From assembly GCF_031344055.1 (NCBI RefSeq), contig NZ_JADBEN010000002.1: 64,000 nucleotides of DNA. The stretch is one strand, 5' to 3'. The translations under genes were made by a program, and so were the position numbers. Below, one piece after another: positions 38,273 through 47,008 of this stretch. Numbering within the stretch: the stretch's first letter is position 1; the number at the start of each line of letters is the position of its first letter. The notes under the pieces were generated by a model, which did no database searches, was not told the DNA's origin, and saw only the letters and a list, made by a program, of their open reading frames with translations. The DNA is from Methylobacillus flagellatus_A (GTDB lineage: Bacteria > Pseudomonadota > Gammaproteobacteria > Burkholderiales > Methylophilaceae).

Positions 38273-39256
38273 ATGACCACCGACTTCCAATCGAGCGAAA
38301 AACTCATGCTGCACAACGGCTTGAGTGAAGCAAATGCCGCCCTGGTTGCCATGCTTGCATGGTTGCGGCAGCAATCATATGCGTTCATTACCGTTTCTCC
38401 CGCCAGCCACGCGCTGGTCAACGGCCGTCCGGGAAACGAAACCGCCAAGGATATCCATGGCGTCCTCGGTTGGAGCAGGCCATTCGCTCCTGATGTGGTT
38501 GGCGAACCGCTGTTCGCCTTGCTGGAGCAGGCCCACGCCCTTGAGCACGTCGGCAGCCTGTGGCGCAGCCGGTTCCGCGTCTCCAGCCTGGCCGGGCAAT
38601 TGTTCCTGCATTCGTCGTTCCCTACGGTCGAAGGCGACGCGATTTTTTTCGGGCCCGATACCTACCGTTTCGCCCAGGGCATCGAGCGGCATCTGGCGTT
38701 ACTTCGGCCCCGGGTGCGGCGGGCGGTGGATATCGGCAGCGGCAGCGGGGCCGGGGCCATCCTGCTCGCCCAGCGTCTGCCGCAAGCAGAAGTGCATGGG
38801 GTGGACATCAACGACAAGGCCCTGGCCCTGGCCGCTGTCAACGGCATTGCCGCGGGCTTGTCCAACCTGCATTGGCGGCATAGCGACCTGCTGCAGGCGC
38901 TGGATGGCGAGTTTGACCTCATCGTGTCCAACCCTCCATTCCTGGTGGACGCCGCCGAACGCGCTTACCGCCATGGCGGCGGGCCGCTGGGAGCCGGTTT
39001 GTCGCTGAAGATCGTCGATACGGCGCTCGACAGGCTGGCACCGTACGGCACGCTGCTGCTTTATACCGGAGTGGCGGTAATGGATGGCCAGGACTTGTTC
39101 AAAAAGGAAGTGGACGCCAGGCTGAAGGATAGCGGCTGGCATTACGAATACCAGGAAATGGACCCCGATATCTTTGGGGAAGAGCTGGACAGCCCGGTTT
39201 ATTCCAATGCCGACCGGCTGGCAGCTGTCACCCTCATGGTGCAACGGCCGGGATAA
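38273..39256 (+). CDS. Class I SAM-dependent methyltransferase, PrmC/small-methyltransferase type
   Basis: 327 aa. The SAM-binding motif I is DIGSGSGAGAILLAQ (about residue 155), motif II HGVDINDKALALA, and the catalytic-type motif IV DLIVSNPPFLVD carries NPPF. That motif is typical of amide- or exocyclic-amine N-methyltransferases such as PrmC and RsmC. The N-terminal 120 residues are a variable substrate-recognition part. AAGGA precedes the ATG. The target (protein glutamine, RNA or small molecule) cannot be inferred. Confidence 0.82.
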   Translation: MTTDFQSSEKLMLHNGLSEANAALVAMLAWLRQQSYAFITVSPASHALVNGRPGNETAKDIHGVLGWSRPFAPDVVGEPLFALLEQAHALEHVGSLWRSRFRVSSLAGQLFLHSSFPTVEGDAIFFGPDTYRFAQGIERHLALLRPRVRRAVDIGSGSGAGAILLAQRLPQAEVHGVDINDKALALAAVNGIAAGLSNLHWRHSDLLQALDGEFDLIVSNPPFLVDAAERAYRHGGGPLGAGLSLKIVDTALDRLAPYGTLLLYTGVAVMDGQDLFKKEVDARLKDSGWHYEYQEMDPDIFGEELDSPVYSNADRLAAVTLMVQRPG

Positions 39257-39372
39257 TGCCGCTGGAAACCTGGCAAAAACGCGGAGAGCGGCGGGCTGCA
39301 GCTACCAAGCCATGTACCCGGCGGCAAGCCGGGCAGGCGAGGGGGCTGTGACGTTATCGGCAAATCGTCTTT

Positions 39373-40263
39373 TTAACCGTTGACGATAGAGCCGCCATTA
39401 GGATGGATGATCTGCCCGGTCAGGTATGACCCGTCGTTGGAGGCGAACAGCACATACGCCGGCGCGACCTCGCTGGGCTGGCCGGGCCGCTGCAGCACGG
39501 TGTCATGCCCGAATTTTTCCACCTGTTCCGCACTGAAGCTTGCCGGGATCAGCGGCGTCCAGATCGGGCCTGGCGCCACGGCATTGACCGTAATGCCCCG
39601 TTCACCCAGCTCTATCGCGAGCGAGCGCGTGAACGCGACGATCGCCCCCTTGGTGGAAGCATAATCGACCAGGATAGGATGGCCCTTGTATGCAGTGACG
39701 GAAGCGGTATTGATGATCCTGCCGCCTTTGCCCAGCAGCGGCAAGACGGCCTTGGTCAGGTAGAACATGGAAAAGATGTTGGTCCGGAAAGTGTGCTCCA
39801 GCTGCTCGGCAGAAATCTGCTCGATACTGGGCTGAGGGTATTGCTGCCCCGCGTTGTTGACCAGGATGTCAAGCTGGCCCAGCTCTTCCACGGTCTTGGC
39901 CACCAGTTCCTCGCAGAACTGCGGATTACCCACATCGCCCTTGACGGCAATGGCCTTCCGGCCTTGCTCGCGGATCAACGACAAGGTTTTTTCCGCATCC
40001 TCGGTTTCGTCGTCGCTCAAATAATTAATGGCAACATCGGCGCCCTCGATGGCGAAATGGATCGCGACGGCCCTGCCGATGCCGCTGTCGCCTCCGGTAA
40101 TGAGAGCCGTCTTGCCTTCAAGCTTGCCGCTGCCGCGATAAGCTGGGTCGACATATTGCGGGCGCGGCTCCATATCCGCTTCCACGCCCGGCTGCCGGTC
40201 TTGGTGCTGGGCAGGTTGGTCAATATCGCGATGGTCCTTGTCTGGGTTGTAATCTAGCGTCAT
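39373..40263 (-). CDS. Short-chain dehydrogenase, GSP39/YghA-like
   Basis: 296-aa SDR oxidoreductase with a 40-residue hydrophilic N-terminal extension (DIDQPAQHQDRQPG) typical of the general-stress-protein-39 group. NAD(P)-binding motif TGGDSGIGRAVA, NNAG, catalytic Ser in NTASVTAYKG and YASTKG (Tyr-x3-Lys) are present. It probably reduces an aldehyde or sugar-like substrate; the real substrate is unknown. GGAGG precedes the ATG. It lies downstream of the KGG stress gene, separated by a terminator. Confidence 0.88.
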   Translation of the reverse strand: MTLDYNPDKDHRDIDQPAQHQDRQPGVEADMEPRPQYVDPAYRGSGKLEGKTALITGGDSGIGRAVAIHFAIEGADVAINYLSDDETEDAEKTLSLIREQGRKAIAVKGDVGNPQFCEELVAKTVEELGQLDILVNNAGQQYPQPSIEQISAEQLEHTFRTNIFSMFYLTKAVLPLLGKGGRIINTASVTAYKGHPILVDYASTKGAIVAFTRSLAIELGERGITVNAVAPGPIWTPLIPASFSAEQVEKFGHDTVLQRPGQPSEVAPAYVLFASNDGSYLTGQIIHPNGGSIVNG

Positions 40264-40297
40264 TTTGTCCTCCGTCGGGGAATATAAAAAATGAAGA

Positions 40298-40315
40298 GGG
40301 AAGCGGCCGCTTCCC
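40298..40315 (-). terminator. Terminator of the KGG gene
   Basis: A perfect 18-bp palindrome (GGGAAGCGG and its complement) followed on the minus strand by TCTTCATTTTTTATA. Confidence 0.7.
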
Positions 40316-40327
40316 CGGAACGGCTAC

Positions 40328-40510
40328 TTAACGGCCTCCGCTATGCGAAGCTTGGCCGCCCTTGCGGCCTGCTTCGCGTGCGGATTTGGAATCGAATTCG
40401 TGCGCCGTGCCTTTGGCATGGGCGGCCTTGCCGCCCTGGCTCGCAATTTCCCGCTGTTTTTGTTTATCCATGGAAGCAAAACCGCGGTTGGAACTATTTT
40501 GTTGAGTCAT
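40328..40510 (-). CDS. KGG-repeat stress protein (GsiB / con-10 type)
   Basis: 60-aa hydrophilic protein with KGG-type repeats: REIASQGGKAAHAKG and AREAGRKGGQASHSGG, preceded by GFASMDKQKQ. Such proteins are intrinsically disordered and are induced by general, osmotic or desiccation stress in many bacteria and fungi. The ATG at 40510 follows AAGGAG at 8 bases; a longer in-frame extension lacks a site. Confidence 0.9.
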   Translation of the reverse strand: MTQQNSSNRGFASMDKQKQREIASQGGKAAHAKGTAHEFDSKSAREAGRKGGQASHSGGR

Positions 40511-40824
40511 GATATTTCTCCTTGAAACATGTGGCGTTCCTTCCAAGACGAATTGTCAATGAAAGGTGGGTTCATGCTAGAGAAGTGCGGCAAGGGCGGT
40601 CATCGTCATGCGTCCTATTAAGCTGTGAGAATCTGAAACAGCCGAACACCCAGGTCATGCATCAGGAGCAGGCTCAGCAAGCAATGCTTGGAAGATTCAT
40701 GGATGAGGTTGTCAGCGCTTTCCGTCAAGAGATTCAGGATTGTCCGCTCATGGAGTTCATCGACACAGGATAGAGTCGACATTGTTTCAACCCGGCAATG
40801 CCTCACTTACAAAGGAGATTAGCG
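40511..40824. other. Intergenic region, KGG gene and DUF2231 gene
   Basis: 314 bp between divergent genes. A short plus-strand open frame (ATG near 40657, ending MEFIDTG near 40773) has no convincing ribosome site and is not called. No repeat or RNA structure recognised; the KGG promoter should lie near 40540-40620. Confidence 0.4.
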
Positions 40825-41337
40825 ATGGATCCCGTTTATCCTGCAGGTAGCGGCACGAAAGCAGCCGTAAGGCGACATCCCATACACCCGATGCTGGTTT
40901 CCCTCCCCATCGCGTTCCTGATTGGGGCATTGCTGAGCGATATTGCATTTGCGTTATTAGAGAATACGTTCTGGGCCGAAGCGTCGTTTTGGCTGTTGGC
41001 GGCGGGTTTGGCTGGCGGGGTGCTTGCAGGCTTGTCCGGCCTGATCGAACTGCTGGGCGTGAAGCGTGCGCGACGGCTTCCCATGGCTTGGCTGCATGGC
41101 ATCATTAACCTTATCGTGCTCGGGTTGGCATGCGTCAACTTTTTCCTACGCATGGATGATATGCTGGATGTCCTGCCGCTCGGCCTGGGGCTGTCGGTGG
41201 TAACCGGGGCATTGCTCGGCGTCTCGGGGTGGCTGGGAGGCGAAATGACATTCCGTCATGGGATAGGCGTGTCGGAACAGGTGGGCGGCTTCGCGCATGA
41301 CGAGAGCAAGCCTAGGCCGCACGTGCATCAAGGATAA
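40825..41337 (+). CDS. DUF2231 membrane protein
   Basis: 170 aa, four hydrophobic helices. It begins with the family's HPIHPMLVSLPIAFLIGALLSD block, whose His/Pro motif could bind a metal or heme, and contains GLSGLIELLG. AAGGAG precedes the ATG at 40825. It lies 21 bp upstream of copC, so a link with copper or redox homeostasis is possible. Function of DUF2231 is not established. Confidence 0.82.
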   Translation: MDPVYPAGSGTKAAVRRHPIHPMLVSLPIAFLIGALLSDIAFALLENTFWAEASFWLLAAGLAGGVLAGLSGLIELLGVKRARRLPMAWLHGIINLIVLGLACVNFFLRMDDMLDVLPLGLGLSVVTGALLGVSGWLGGEMTFRHGIGVSEQVGGFAHDESKPRPHVHQG

Positions 41338-41358
41338 CGTCATACGGAGATCATCGAT

Positions 41359-41700
41359 TTGGCTAGCCGATACCTCATACTCTGCTGGTTGCTGCTGCTT
41401 CCATTCTCGGCGCTAGGTCATAGCAAGCTGCTTTCCTCCGACCCGGAAGAGGGCTCCGTCCTGTCAGAGCCTCCGACTATAGTCACCCTGCGCTTCAACA
41501 AACCTATAGAGTCCCGCTTCAACCGGGCCGAGTTGTGGCAAGGGAAGCAATGGATCGCACTGCCTTCCGAGGCCGCTCCAGAAAAGCTGGTCATCAAGCT
41601 GGGCAACGCCAAGCCCTTGGCCGAGTACCGCATCCGCTGGAGCGTAATGTCCCATGACGGCCATCGTCAGCAAGGAATACTGCGCTTTCTCGTCAAATAA
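41359..41700 (+). CDS. copC: CopC-family periplasmic copper-binding protein
   Basis: 113-aa precursor. The signal peptide ends in FSALG so that the mature protein begins with His (HSKLLSSDPEEGSVL), the copper ligand known for this family. The second copper site SHDGH is near the C-terminus (SVMSHDGHRQQGILRF). Translation begins at TTG, with GGAG nine bases upstream and no ATG available. Its partner copD follows, but the MITE-like copy 3 has been placed between them. Confidence 0.9.
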   Translation: MASRYLILCWLLLLPFSALGHSKLLSSDPEEGSVLSEPPTIVTLRFNKPIESRFNRAELWQGKQWIALPSEAAPEKLVIKLGNAKPLAEYRIRWSVMSHDGHRQQGILRFLVK

Positions 41701-41714
41701 GCATGCCATCCCTT

Positions 41715-41981
41715 AGAGTCTGTTCATCATCTTTTCATAGGGCACGCATGGCTCCAGGACGTATCCGATCAAGGCGCAGTCCGCAGGTCATGCTCAGTGC
41801 CTTGCCAGGACTGCAACACAGAGCGGGCGCGTGTTGGGGCCATGCCCTCCGGGTTGCCCCGGCAGCGCAGCCGTTGCCGCGTTGCAAATCCTCGCCGGGC
41901 AATCAGCACGGCTGCGGTTTGCGCCTTGCATCGACCACACCGCCGGGGCAACGGGCCCTATAAAAAGATGAACAGGCTCTT
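41715..41981. repeat. MITE-like palindromic repeat, copy 3, between copC and copD
   Basis: About 267 bp. The left end AGAGTCTGTTCATC is inverted at the right end as GATGAACAGGCTCT, with TCATAGGG facing CCCTATA just inside. The interior aligns with copy 1 almost base for base in stretches such as CAAGGCGCAGTCCGCAGGT and GGACTGCAACACAGAGCGG. It starts 15 bp after the copC stop and its last 14 bases form the first codons of copD. Confidence 0.88.
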
Positions 41982-42810
41982 CGACCATGCCCACCTGCTT
42001 GATGGAGCGCTTGCACGGGCCTGTGCCTATATGGCGCTGGCCATGCTCTCCGGCATGCAATTATGGGAGTGGCGCCTCCAGCGCCTGTTGGCCTGGCGGC
42101 AATATTTCAACTGGACCGCATTCGCGCTTGGCAGCGCGGCCTTGTTGCTGGCGCTGAACAGTGCGGCCTTGAGCGGTGAGGATGCTTTCAACGCGGCAGC
42201 GATGTCTGTCGCCAGTCCCGGCGAAATGCTCGAGCTGCTGCGGTTCAGCGCCTTCGGCCAGGCATGGCTGGCGTACTGGCTTTGTTTGCTGGCTGCCGTT
42301 AGCTGCCGGAAAAGCTGGGTGGCCCGCACCGCCTGCCTGGCAATGCTGGGCGCGTTGGCGCTGGCGTCGCATGCCGGCGAACTCGGCATGTGGAATTGGA
42401 CATACTGGATAGACTTGGCGCATATGGGATGCGCCCTGCTTTGGCTGGGAGGGATGAGCCTCATGCTGGTGCTCAGGCTTGCTGGCAATTCATGGATGTC
42501 GCTGCGTGAGTTCAGCTTTTTTTCCCGCGTGGCGTTGCCGGTGTTTTTGCTGGCGCTAGCCAGCGGGGCGGCAAGGGCATGGCTGCAATATGCGGAGGAG
42601 GGCGGTCTGGGCTGGACCTATGCCGCCATGCTGGGGCTCAAGCTGGCCGCGGTGGCGGCAATTGCGGCTTGCGCCTGGCAATTGAGGCGCTTGCTGCGGC
42701 AGCCCGGATTTAGCATGGCAGCTTACGATAACGGGCTGACTCTCGAATTCTTCTTTGCGCTCGTGCTGGTGCTGTTCACTTCGTTGCTGACGCAGCTTCC
42801 GCCGGATTGA
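41968..42810 (+). CDS. copD: CopD-family copper transport/resistance membrane protein
   Basis: About 280 aa, eight predicted hydrophobic helices, with CopD-domain features in the C-terminal half: conserved His in LASHAGELG and LAHMGCALLWLGGM, and GAARAWLQYAEEGGLGWTYAAMLGLKL. It moves copper across the inner membrane with CopC. The start ATG at 41968 is inside the right inverted repeat of the MITE-like element, without a ribosome site; an ATG at 42031 would begin at the first helix and is the main alternative. The 3' end overlaps the convergent gene by 35 bp. Confidence 0.85.
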   Translation: MNRLFDHAHLLDGALARACAYMALAMLSGMQLWEWRLQRLLAWRQYFNWTAFALGSAALLLALNSAALSGEDAFNAAAMSVASPGEMLELLRFSAFGQAWLAYWLCLLAAVSCRKSWVARTACLAMLGALALASHAGELGMWNWTYWIDLAHMGCALLWLGGMSLMLVLRLAGNSWMSLREFSFFSRVALPVFLLALASGAARAWLQYAEEGGLGWTYAAMLGLKLAAVAAIAACAWQLRRLLRQPGFSMAAYDNGLTLEFFFALVLVLFTSLLTQLPPD

Positions 42811-43336
42811 GCTCAGTGGGTTGCAAGCTTACTTCCTCTCCGCCGTGACGGCCGAATATCTGCTCGATACGCGCCGCCTCTCCAGGCGGCTGCAGATATA
42901 CCAGCAACAGCATGGCGTCGTCCCGCTCCAATGCGCGCTGCATGACGACATTGGTATCGCTGTCGCGCAGCCAGCCATATACCGCCCCCAATGCCGCGCC
43001 GACGATAATGCCGATATCGGGCCCTAACAGTTGCACGAATGCCATCTTCTCCGTGACCTCATACCCTGCCAGCAGGATAATCGCCATGGTGAGCGCAGAG
43101 CTGATCAGCAGGCCAGCCAGCGCCCCTCTGCCGGTCCAGGCGAACCAGCTGTCGGTGTTCTTCTTGGCGCGCAGGGAGGAAAACTTCGCCGCCGCCTTTT
43201 CCGAGAGCGCGACATCAATGAGGTCGCGCGGGATGCCCAGCCGCAGGCATTCCGCCAGTACGTTGTCCACCTGGCCTTGTTGCTTGAAGAACCCGGATAT
43301 GGTGAAAGATTCTTTGAGTGCGGCATGCGGCTTCAT
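42776..43336 (-). CDS. Membrane protein of unknown function, last gene of the cbb3 cluster
   Basis: 186 aa. A soluble N-terminus (FTISGFFKQQGQVDNVLAEC...IPRDLIDVALS) resembles the general-stress YflT-like fold. Two hydrophobic helices follow (ALAGLLISSALTMAIILLAGY and IGIIVGAALGAVYGWL, the second glycine-zipper-like), then a cytoplasmic tail. The start lies 2 bp after the ccoP-like stop, so it is certainly cotranscribed with the oxidase. Function is not known to me. Confidence 0.7.
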   Translation of the reverse strand: MKPHAALKESFTISGFFKQQGQVDNVLAECLRLGIPRDLIDVALSEKAAAKFSSLRAKKNTDSWFAWTGRGALAGLLISSALTMAIILLAGYEVTEKMAFVQLLGPDIGIIVGAALGAVYGWLRDSDTNVVMQRALERDDAMLLLVYLQPPGEAARIEQIFGRHGGEEVSLQPTELNPAEAASATK

Positions 43337-43338
43337 AT

Positions 43339-43992
43339 TTACAAGGCCTCCAGTTCGTCCGCCGTCCATGGGGTCTGGCGGTCCTTGGTCTGCTCGCGCA
43401 CCTTCTTCACAAGGGCTGCATCCACCTTGTCTGCCTTGTTGTCTCCGAGCTCGGAGCGGATATAGCTGGCGACCGCAGCCACTTCCTCGTCTCCCAGTTG
43501 CGAGGCCCATGGCGGCATGATGCCGTTATAGGTTTGCCCTGCCACCTCGATCTCGCCTTGCAGCCCGTGCAGGATGATGTTAACCAGCACTTCCGGGCTT
43601 TCAAGCACGTATTTTGCCCCTACCAGCGGCGGGAAGGCGCCCGGCACGCCTTGACCGTTGGCTTGGTGGCAGGTGGCGCAACGGCTGCCGAAGATAGAGG
43701 CGCCGGACACCGTGGCAGCCGGAGCGCTTTCCTGCGCCTGGCCCGGTTTGCCGCCTTCATGCAGGAAGCCGATATGCGCCGCGGTGTCCAGCCTGCCCAT
43801 ATGCCGCCCCAGGTAGAACGCGCCCACAACCATGGATAATACGACGAATAGGTAAAACCAGACGGGGCCCTTGATCGTATCCTCGAAAGGCTCGGCGGTT
43901 TCATGCATGGCGTCGTCGTGCAAAGCCAGGGTGGATACTTCGTTTTTCTCCGACTGGATAGGGTGGTCATGGCGACGGTTTTCATCAATCAT
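43339..43992 (-). CDS. ccoP: Single-heme, membrane-anchored cytochrome c, CcoP-like subunit III
   Basis: 217 aa: a cytoplasmic N-terminus of about 40 residues, one helix (GPVWFYLFVVLSMVVGAFYLG), then a periplasmic cytochrome c domain with one heme site CATCH and an axial Met in GIMPPW. Classical CcoP has two hemes and about 300 residues; only one is visible here, so the subunit is a reduced form. It overlaps the ccoO stop (ATGA) and takes the third-subunit position, passing electrons to CcoN. Confidence 0.82.
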   Translation of the reverse strand: MIDENRRHDHPIQSEKNEVSTLALHDDAMHETAEPFEDTIKGPVWFYLFVVLSMVVGAFYLGRHMGRLDTAAHIGFLHEGGKPGQAQESAPAATVSGASIFGSRCATCHQANGQGVPGAFPPLVGAKYVLESPEVLVNIILHGLQGEIEVAGQTYNGIMPPWASQLGDEEVAAVASYIRSELGDNKADKVDAALVKKVREQTKDRQTPWTADELEAL

Positions 43993-44627
43993 GGCTGCGC
44001 CTCTTCTGGGTTGTCATTCTCTGGATTGTCATTGGCAGGCTTTAATGGGTCATTGGGAGCAGGATAGTCGTGCTTCAAGCTGAGCAGGTAAGCCACCAGG
44101 GCTTCCGCCTCTTCAGTCACCACGACCACGCCGTCCGCCGGCGCATGAGGTTTGGGCACGTCCAGCACCTTGTCGCCGGGCTCGGCTTCGGCTTTATGCC
44201 GGAACAGGAACGGAAAGGCGGGCATGATGGACCATGGCACCAACGCGCGCGGCTGGTAAAGGTGCAGCAGTTGCCAGTTACGGTCGGGCAGGCGCGAGCC
44301 CACATTGAACAGGTCCGGCCCGGTTCGCATGGTGCCGAGCAGGTGGGGGTTGTCGTGAACGTAATCCTCGGGCACGGAAGGCCGCGTCCCCAGGCCCTTG
44401 CTGATATCGGCGGTAAAGCTGGGGTCGCGCACCTGCTGGGTGTGGCAATAGATGCAGCCGTTGCTGATATAGAGCTGGCGCCCGGCCAGTTGTTGTGCAG
44501 TCGGCTCCTTGAGTTCGGGCGGCGCCTGCATCGACGAGAGCATGCTCTTGGGCAGTATCACCAGGATGACTAGGGCGAATATCACGGTTGCCATCGCCCC
44601 CATGATCAATACGAGCAATCTGGTCAT
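43989..44627 (-). CDS. ccoO: Cytochrome c oxidase subunit CcoO (cbb3 type)
   Basis: 212 aa mono-heme cytochrome c anchored by one N-terminal helix (LLVLIMGAMATVIFALVILVI). The signature GCIYCHTQQVRDP is the CcoO heme motif, and an axial Met is available in WSIMPAFPFL. The C-terminal tail is Pro/Asn-rich. Coupled by ATGA overlaps to ccoN upstream and the ccoP-like gene downstream. Confidence 0.92.
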   Translation of the reverse strand: MTRLLVLIMGAMATVIFALVILVILPKSMLSSMQAPPELKEPTAQQLAGRQLYISNGCIYCHTQQVRDPSFTADISKGLGTRPSVPEDYVHDNPHLLGTMRTGPDLFNVGSRLPDRNWQLLHLYQPRALVPWSIMPAFPFLFRHKAEAEPGDKVLDVPKPHAPADGVVVVTEEAEALVAYLLSLKHDYPAPNDPLKPANDNPENDNPEEAQP

Positions 44628-46108
44628 GGCGCCTTCTTTCTGACCAGCACGGGCTTGATCTCAAAGAAGGGAGGGTGCCGCCTGATGCTGCCATGGCGCG
44701 TAAAGGCCAGCAGGTAGGCATGATAGGCAAATACGATATGCCCGGCAGAAATGATCACGGCCGCCACGCTGCGCATGAGCAGCCACGGGCGTGTGCTTTC
44801 CACGGAGGCCTCGAAGCCCTGGCCCGGAGCCAGCAGGCTCAGGCCCTGCAATACGCCGCCTATGCCCAGCGCCACCACATAGAGCACCATGCCGCCGCCG
44901 ACAAGCAGGATATGCGCACGGATCAGCCGCGTGCTCGGCCACTCCTTCTTGAGCACGCGCGGCAGGATGTAATACATGCCGCCGAACAAGGACAAGGTCA
45001 CGAACATATAAAGCCCCAGGTGCGAGTGGGCGATGGTCCAGTGCGTGAAATGGGTGATGCGGTTGACGCTGACCAGGGCGGTGAGGATGCCCTGCAGGGA
45101 GACTGCGGTGTAGGACATCGCCGCGATGACGGCCAAGGTCAGCGCCGGCGAATAGCGCATGGCGCCGAAGCGGCCGACCACGGTCATATGCTGGTTGATG
45201 CCGACCGCGACGACCGGCACCACCATCATGATGCTGGCGGTAATCGAGGTGGCGATCATCCATGAAGGCAGCGGCCCGCCGATCAGGTGATGCATGCCGT
45301 TGAGGGCGTAGAACAATGCCAGACCCCAAAAGCCGATCAGGGAAAGCCAGTACGAATAGATCGGGCGGCCGATGATCTTGGGCAGCAGGTAGTAGATCAG
45401 CCCGAGGTTGACCGTGGTGAGCCATAAGCCGAGGGCGTTATGGGCGTAGAACCAGTTGACCGCAGCCGATTCCACGCCTTGAAAGATGGGCAGGTTGCCC
45501 GCGATGAAGATGATGAGGAACCATGGATAGGATGCCGCGACATACCATACCGACACATACAGGTGATGCACGTTGCGCACTGAAAGCGTCTTCCAGATCG
45601 ACGCGCCTACCAGGGCGGCGCCCAGTACCAATAGCGGATCGGCCCAGATGCGGTCCAGCTCCAGCCATTCCAGGCCGTCGCTATAGCCCGCCAGCAGCAG
45701 GGCCACGCCCACGCCCAGCCCCACGGTCCAGATCAGGATGCCGGCGACGGCGGCCTTGGCCCAGCGCAGCTGCGTGCGGCACAGCCTGGGCATCAGCCAC
45801 AGGGAAACCGAGAACATGGCGGTGGAAGCCCAGCCATAGACCATGACGTTGAGGTGCGCCGGGCGGATGCGGCCGAACGTCAGGTAGGCCTGCTCGGTAA
45901 GGAAGTCGGGACGGTCGAACTTGAAGCTGCTGATGTCGCCCATGACCGTGCCTGCGAGCAGCCAGATGATAGCGATAAAAAAACCGAGCAGGACCGGCTG
46001 CCTGCCGGAGTGGTCATAAGCGGAGACCTCTTCGGCGCTTATCCTGAGCTTGCTGTGATCCAGCGTGCTGTCTTGCTGGGTACGGGGTGAGGCGACTGCT
46101 TCGGTCAT
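44624..46108 (-). CDS. ccoN: cbb3-type cytochrome c oxidase catalytic subunit CcoN
   Basis: 494 aa heme-copper oxidase subunit I with about 12 helices. It reduces oxygen to water. Heme b ligand in RIRPAHLNVMVYGW, CuB ligands in SVWYVAASYPW and HNALGLW, and the final heme-binding block HFTHWTIAHSHLGLYMF are in place. cbb3 enzymes work at low oxygen. The ATG at 46108 overlaps the stop of the small upstream gene. Confidence 0.93.
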   Translation of the reverse strand: MTEAVASPRTQQDSTLDHSKLRISAEEVSAYDHSGRQPVLLGFFIAIIWLLAGTVMGDISSFKFDRPDFLTEQAYLTFGRIRPAHLNVMVYGWASTAMFSVSLWLMPRLCRTQLRWAKAAVAGILIWTVGLGVGVALLLAGYSDGLEWLELDRIWADPLLVLGAALVGASIWKTLSVRNVHHLYVSVWYVAASYPWFLIIFIAGNLPIFQGVESAAVNWFYAHNALGLWLTTVNLGLIYYLLPKIIGRPIYSYWLSLIGFWGLALFYALNGMHHLIGGPLPSWMIATSITASIMMVVPVVAVGINQHMTVVGRFGAMRYSPALTLAVIAAMSYTAVSLQGILTALVSVNRITHFTHWTIAHSHLGLYMFVTLSLFGGMYYILPRVLKKEWPSTRLIRAHILLVGGGMVLYVVALGIGGVLQGLSLLAPGQGFEASVESTRPWLLMRSVAAVIISAGHIVFAYHAYLLAFTRHGSIRRHPPFFEIKPVLVRKKAP

Positions 46109-46353
46109 AGCCAGCGCTCCCATTCGCGTTGCGGATTGCGGAGCAGGCCGCCGTGCCGCTGCATGCGCTCTTCAGCCTGCTCGCGCGTTTCCCAGGGACG
46201 GGAGTAGCGCAATTCTTCCACCTCGAAAATCGAATCCGCAGTGGCCCCGATATTGTCGAACTGCCCATGGGAGATGGCGAAAAACAGGAATACCAACGGG
46301 GGAATCCCCACCACGAGGCTGAGCAGGATGATCGCAAACGAATTGGCAAGCAT
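46105..46353 (-). CDS. Small membrane protein heading the cbb3 cluster, CcoS-like
   Basis: 82 aa: one N-terminal helix (FAIILLSLVVGIPPLVFLFFAI), then SHGQFDNIGATADSIF, which resembles the SGQYDDLDGA region of CcoS copper-insertion proteins, then a charged tail with ELRYSRPWETREQ. CAGGAG precedes the ATG. It is first in the operon (CcoS-like, ccoN, ccoO, ccoP-like, unknown), so a role in oxidase assembly is likely. CcoG, CcoH and CcoI are not in the window. Confidence 0.65.
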   Translation of the reverse strand: MLANSFAIILLSLVVGIPPLVFLFFAISHGQFDNIGATADSIFEVEELRYSRPWETREQAEERMQRHGGLLRNPQREWERWL

Positions 46354-46543
46354 TCGAACTCCTGTAGAGAAAAAGGAAATAACCACAATGAATGTAGAGG
46401 TGAACCTGTGCCGTTGGCACTACTCAGTTTTCCTAAAGCCATGTCAGAAAAACCAACGCCCTGGTCAGGCAAGCATGGGCAAGATAGGAGGCAGACGCCG
46501 CTTGTCGCGAGAGCTCGGACATTCCAAGCGCATGGATTGCTGC

Positions 46544-47008
46544 CTAAAGCGGCTTTGCCGTCATCAGGTAAAAGACGCACAACAAGGCGAGGAATGCCGG
46601 GATGCCGAGCAGCACCCAGTAGCGCAGGTACCGTTGGTACTGCGGGGGCAAGGGTTCGCGCGCATGGGCGGCGAGCACGGCCATCTTGTGCATGCGTATC
46701 TGCAGCCACACTACCGGCAGCCAACAGGCGCCGGCCAGCAGGTAAAGCGCGATGGACCATATGATCCAGCCCTGCATGATCGGATAACCGGCACGATGCA
46801 TCAGGTAGAAGCCGGTGACAGGCTGGACGATGATGGCAGGCGTGGTGAATATCCAATCGGCAAGCACGACCAGGCGCGCCACGCCGGCAGTATTCCTTGC
46901 ATCGCCTTTCAGGCTGGTGACCAGCATATAGAAGGCGGAACCGATGCCGGTGCCGAACAATATGGTGGACGAGACGATATGCAGCCACTTAACGACGAGG
47001 TAATCCAT
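46544..47008 (-). CDS. DUF2269 membrane protein
   Basis: 154 aa, four hydrophobic helices. The N-terminal block VVKWLHIVSSTILFGTGIGSAFYM carries the conserved His of DUF2269, and DWIFTTPAIIVQPVTGFYLM follows. Overlaps the 3' end of the upstream SDR-DoxX gene by 20 bp, so the two are translationally coupled; this pairing recurs in other Proteobacteria. Function unknown. Confidence 0.82.
   Translation of the reverse strand: MDYLVVKWLHIVSSTILFGTGIGSAFYMLVTSLKGDARNTAGVARLVVLADWIFTTPAIIVQPVTGFYLMHRAGYPIMQGWIIWSIALYLLAGACWLPVVWLQIRMHKMAVLAAHAREPLPPQYQRYLRYWVLLGIPAFLALLCVFYLMTAKPL

Noticed and set aside
40522..40773. 83-codon plus-strand frame between the KGG and DUF2231 genes.
   Set aside because: No ribosome site and no recognisable similarity; probably intergenic.
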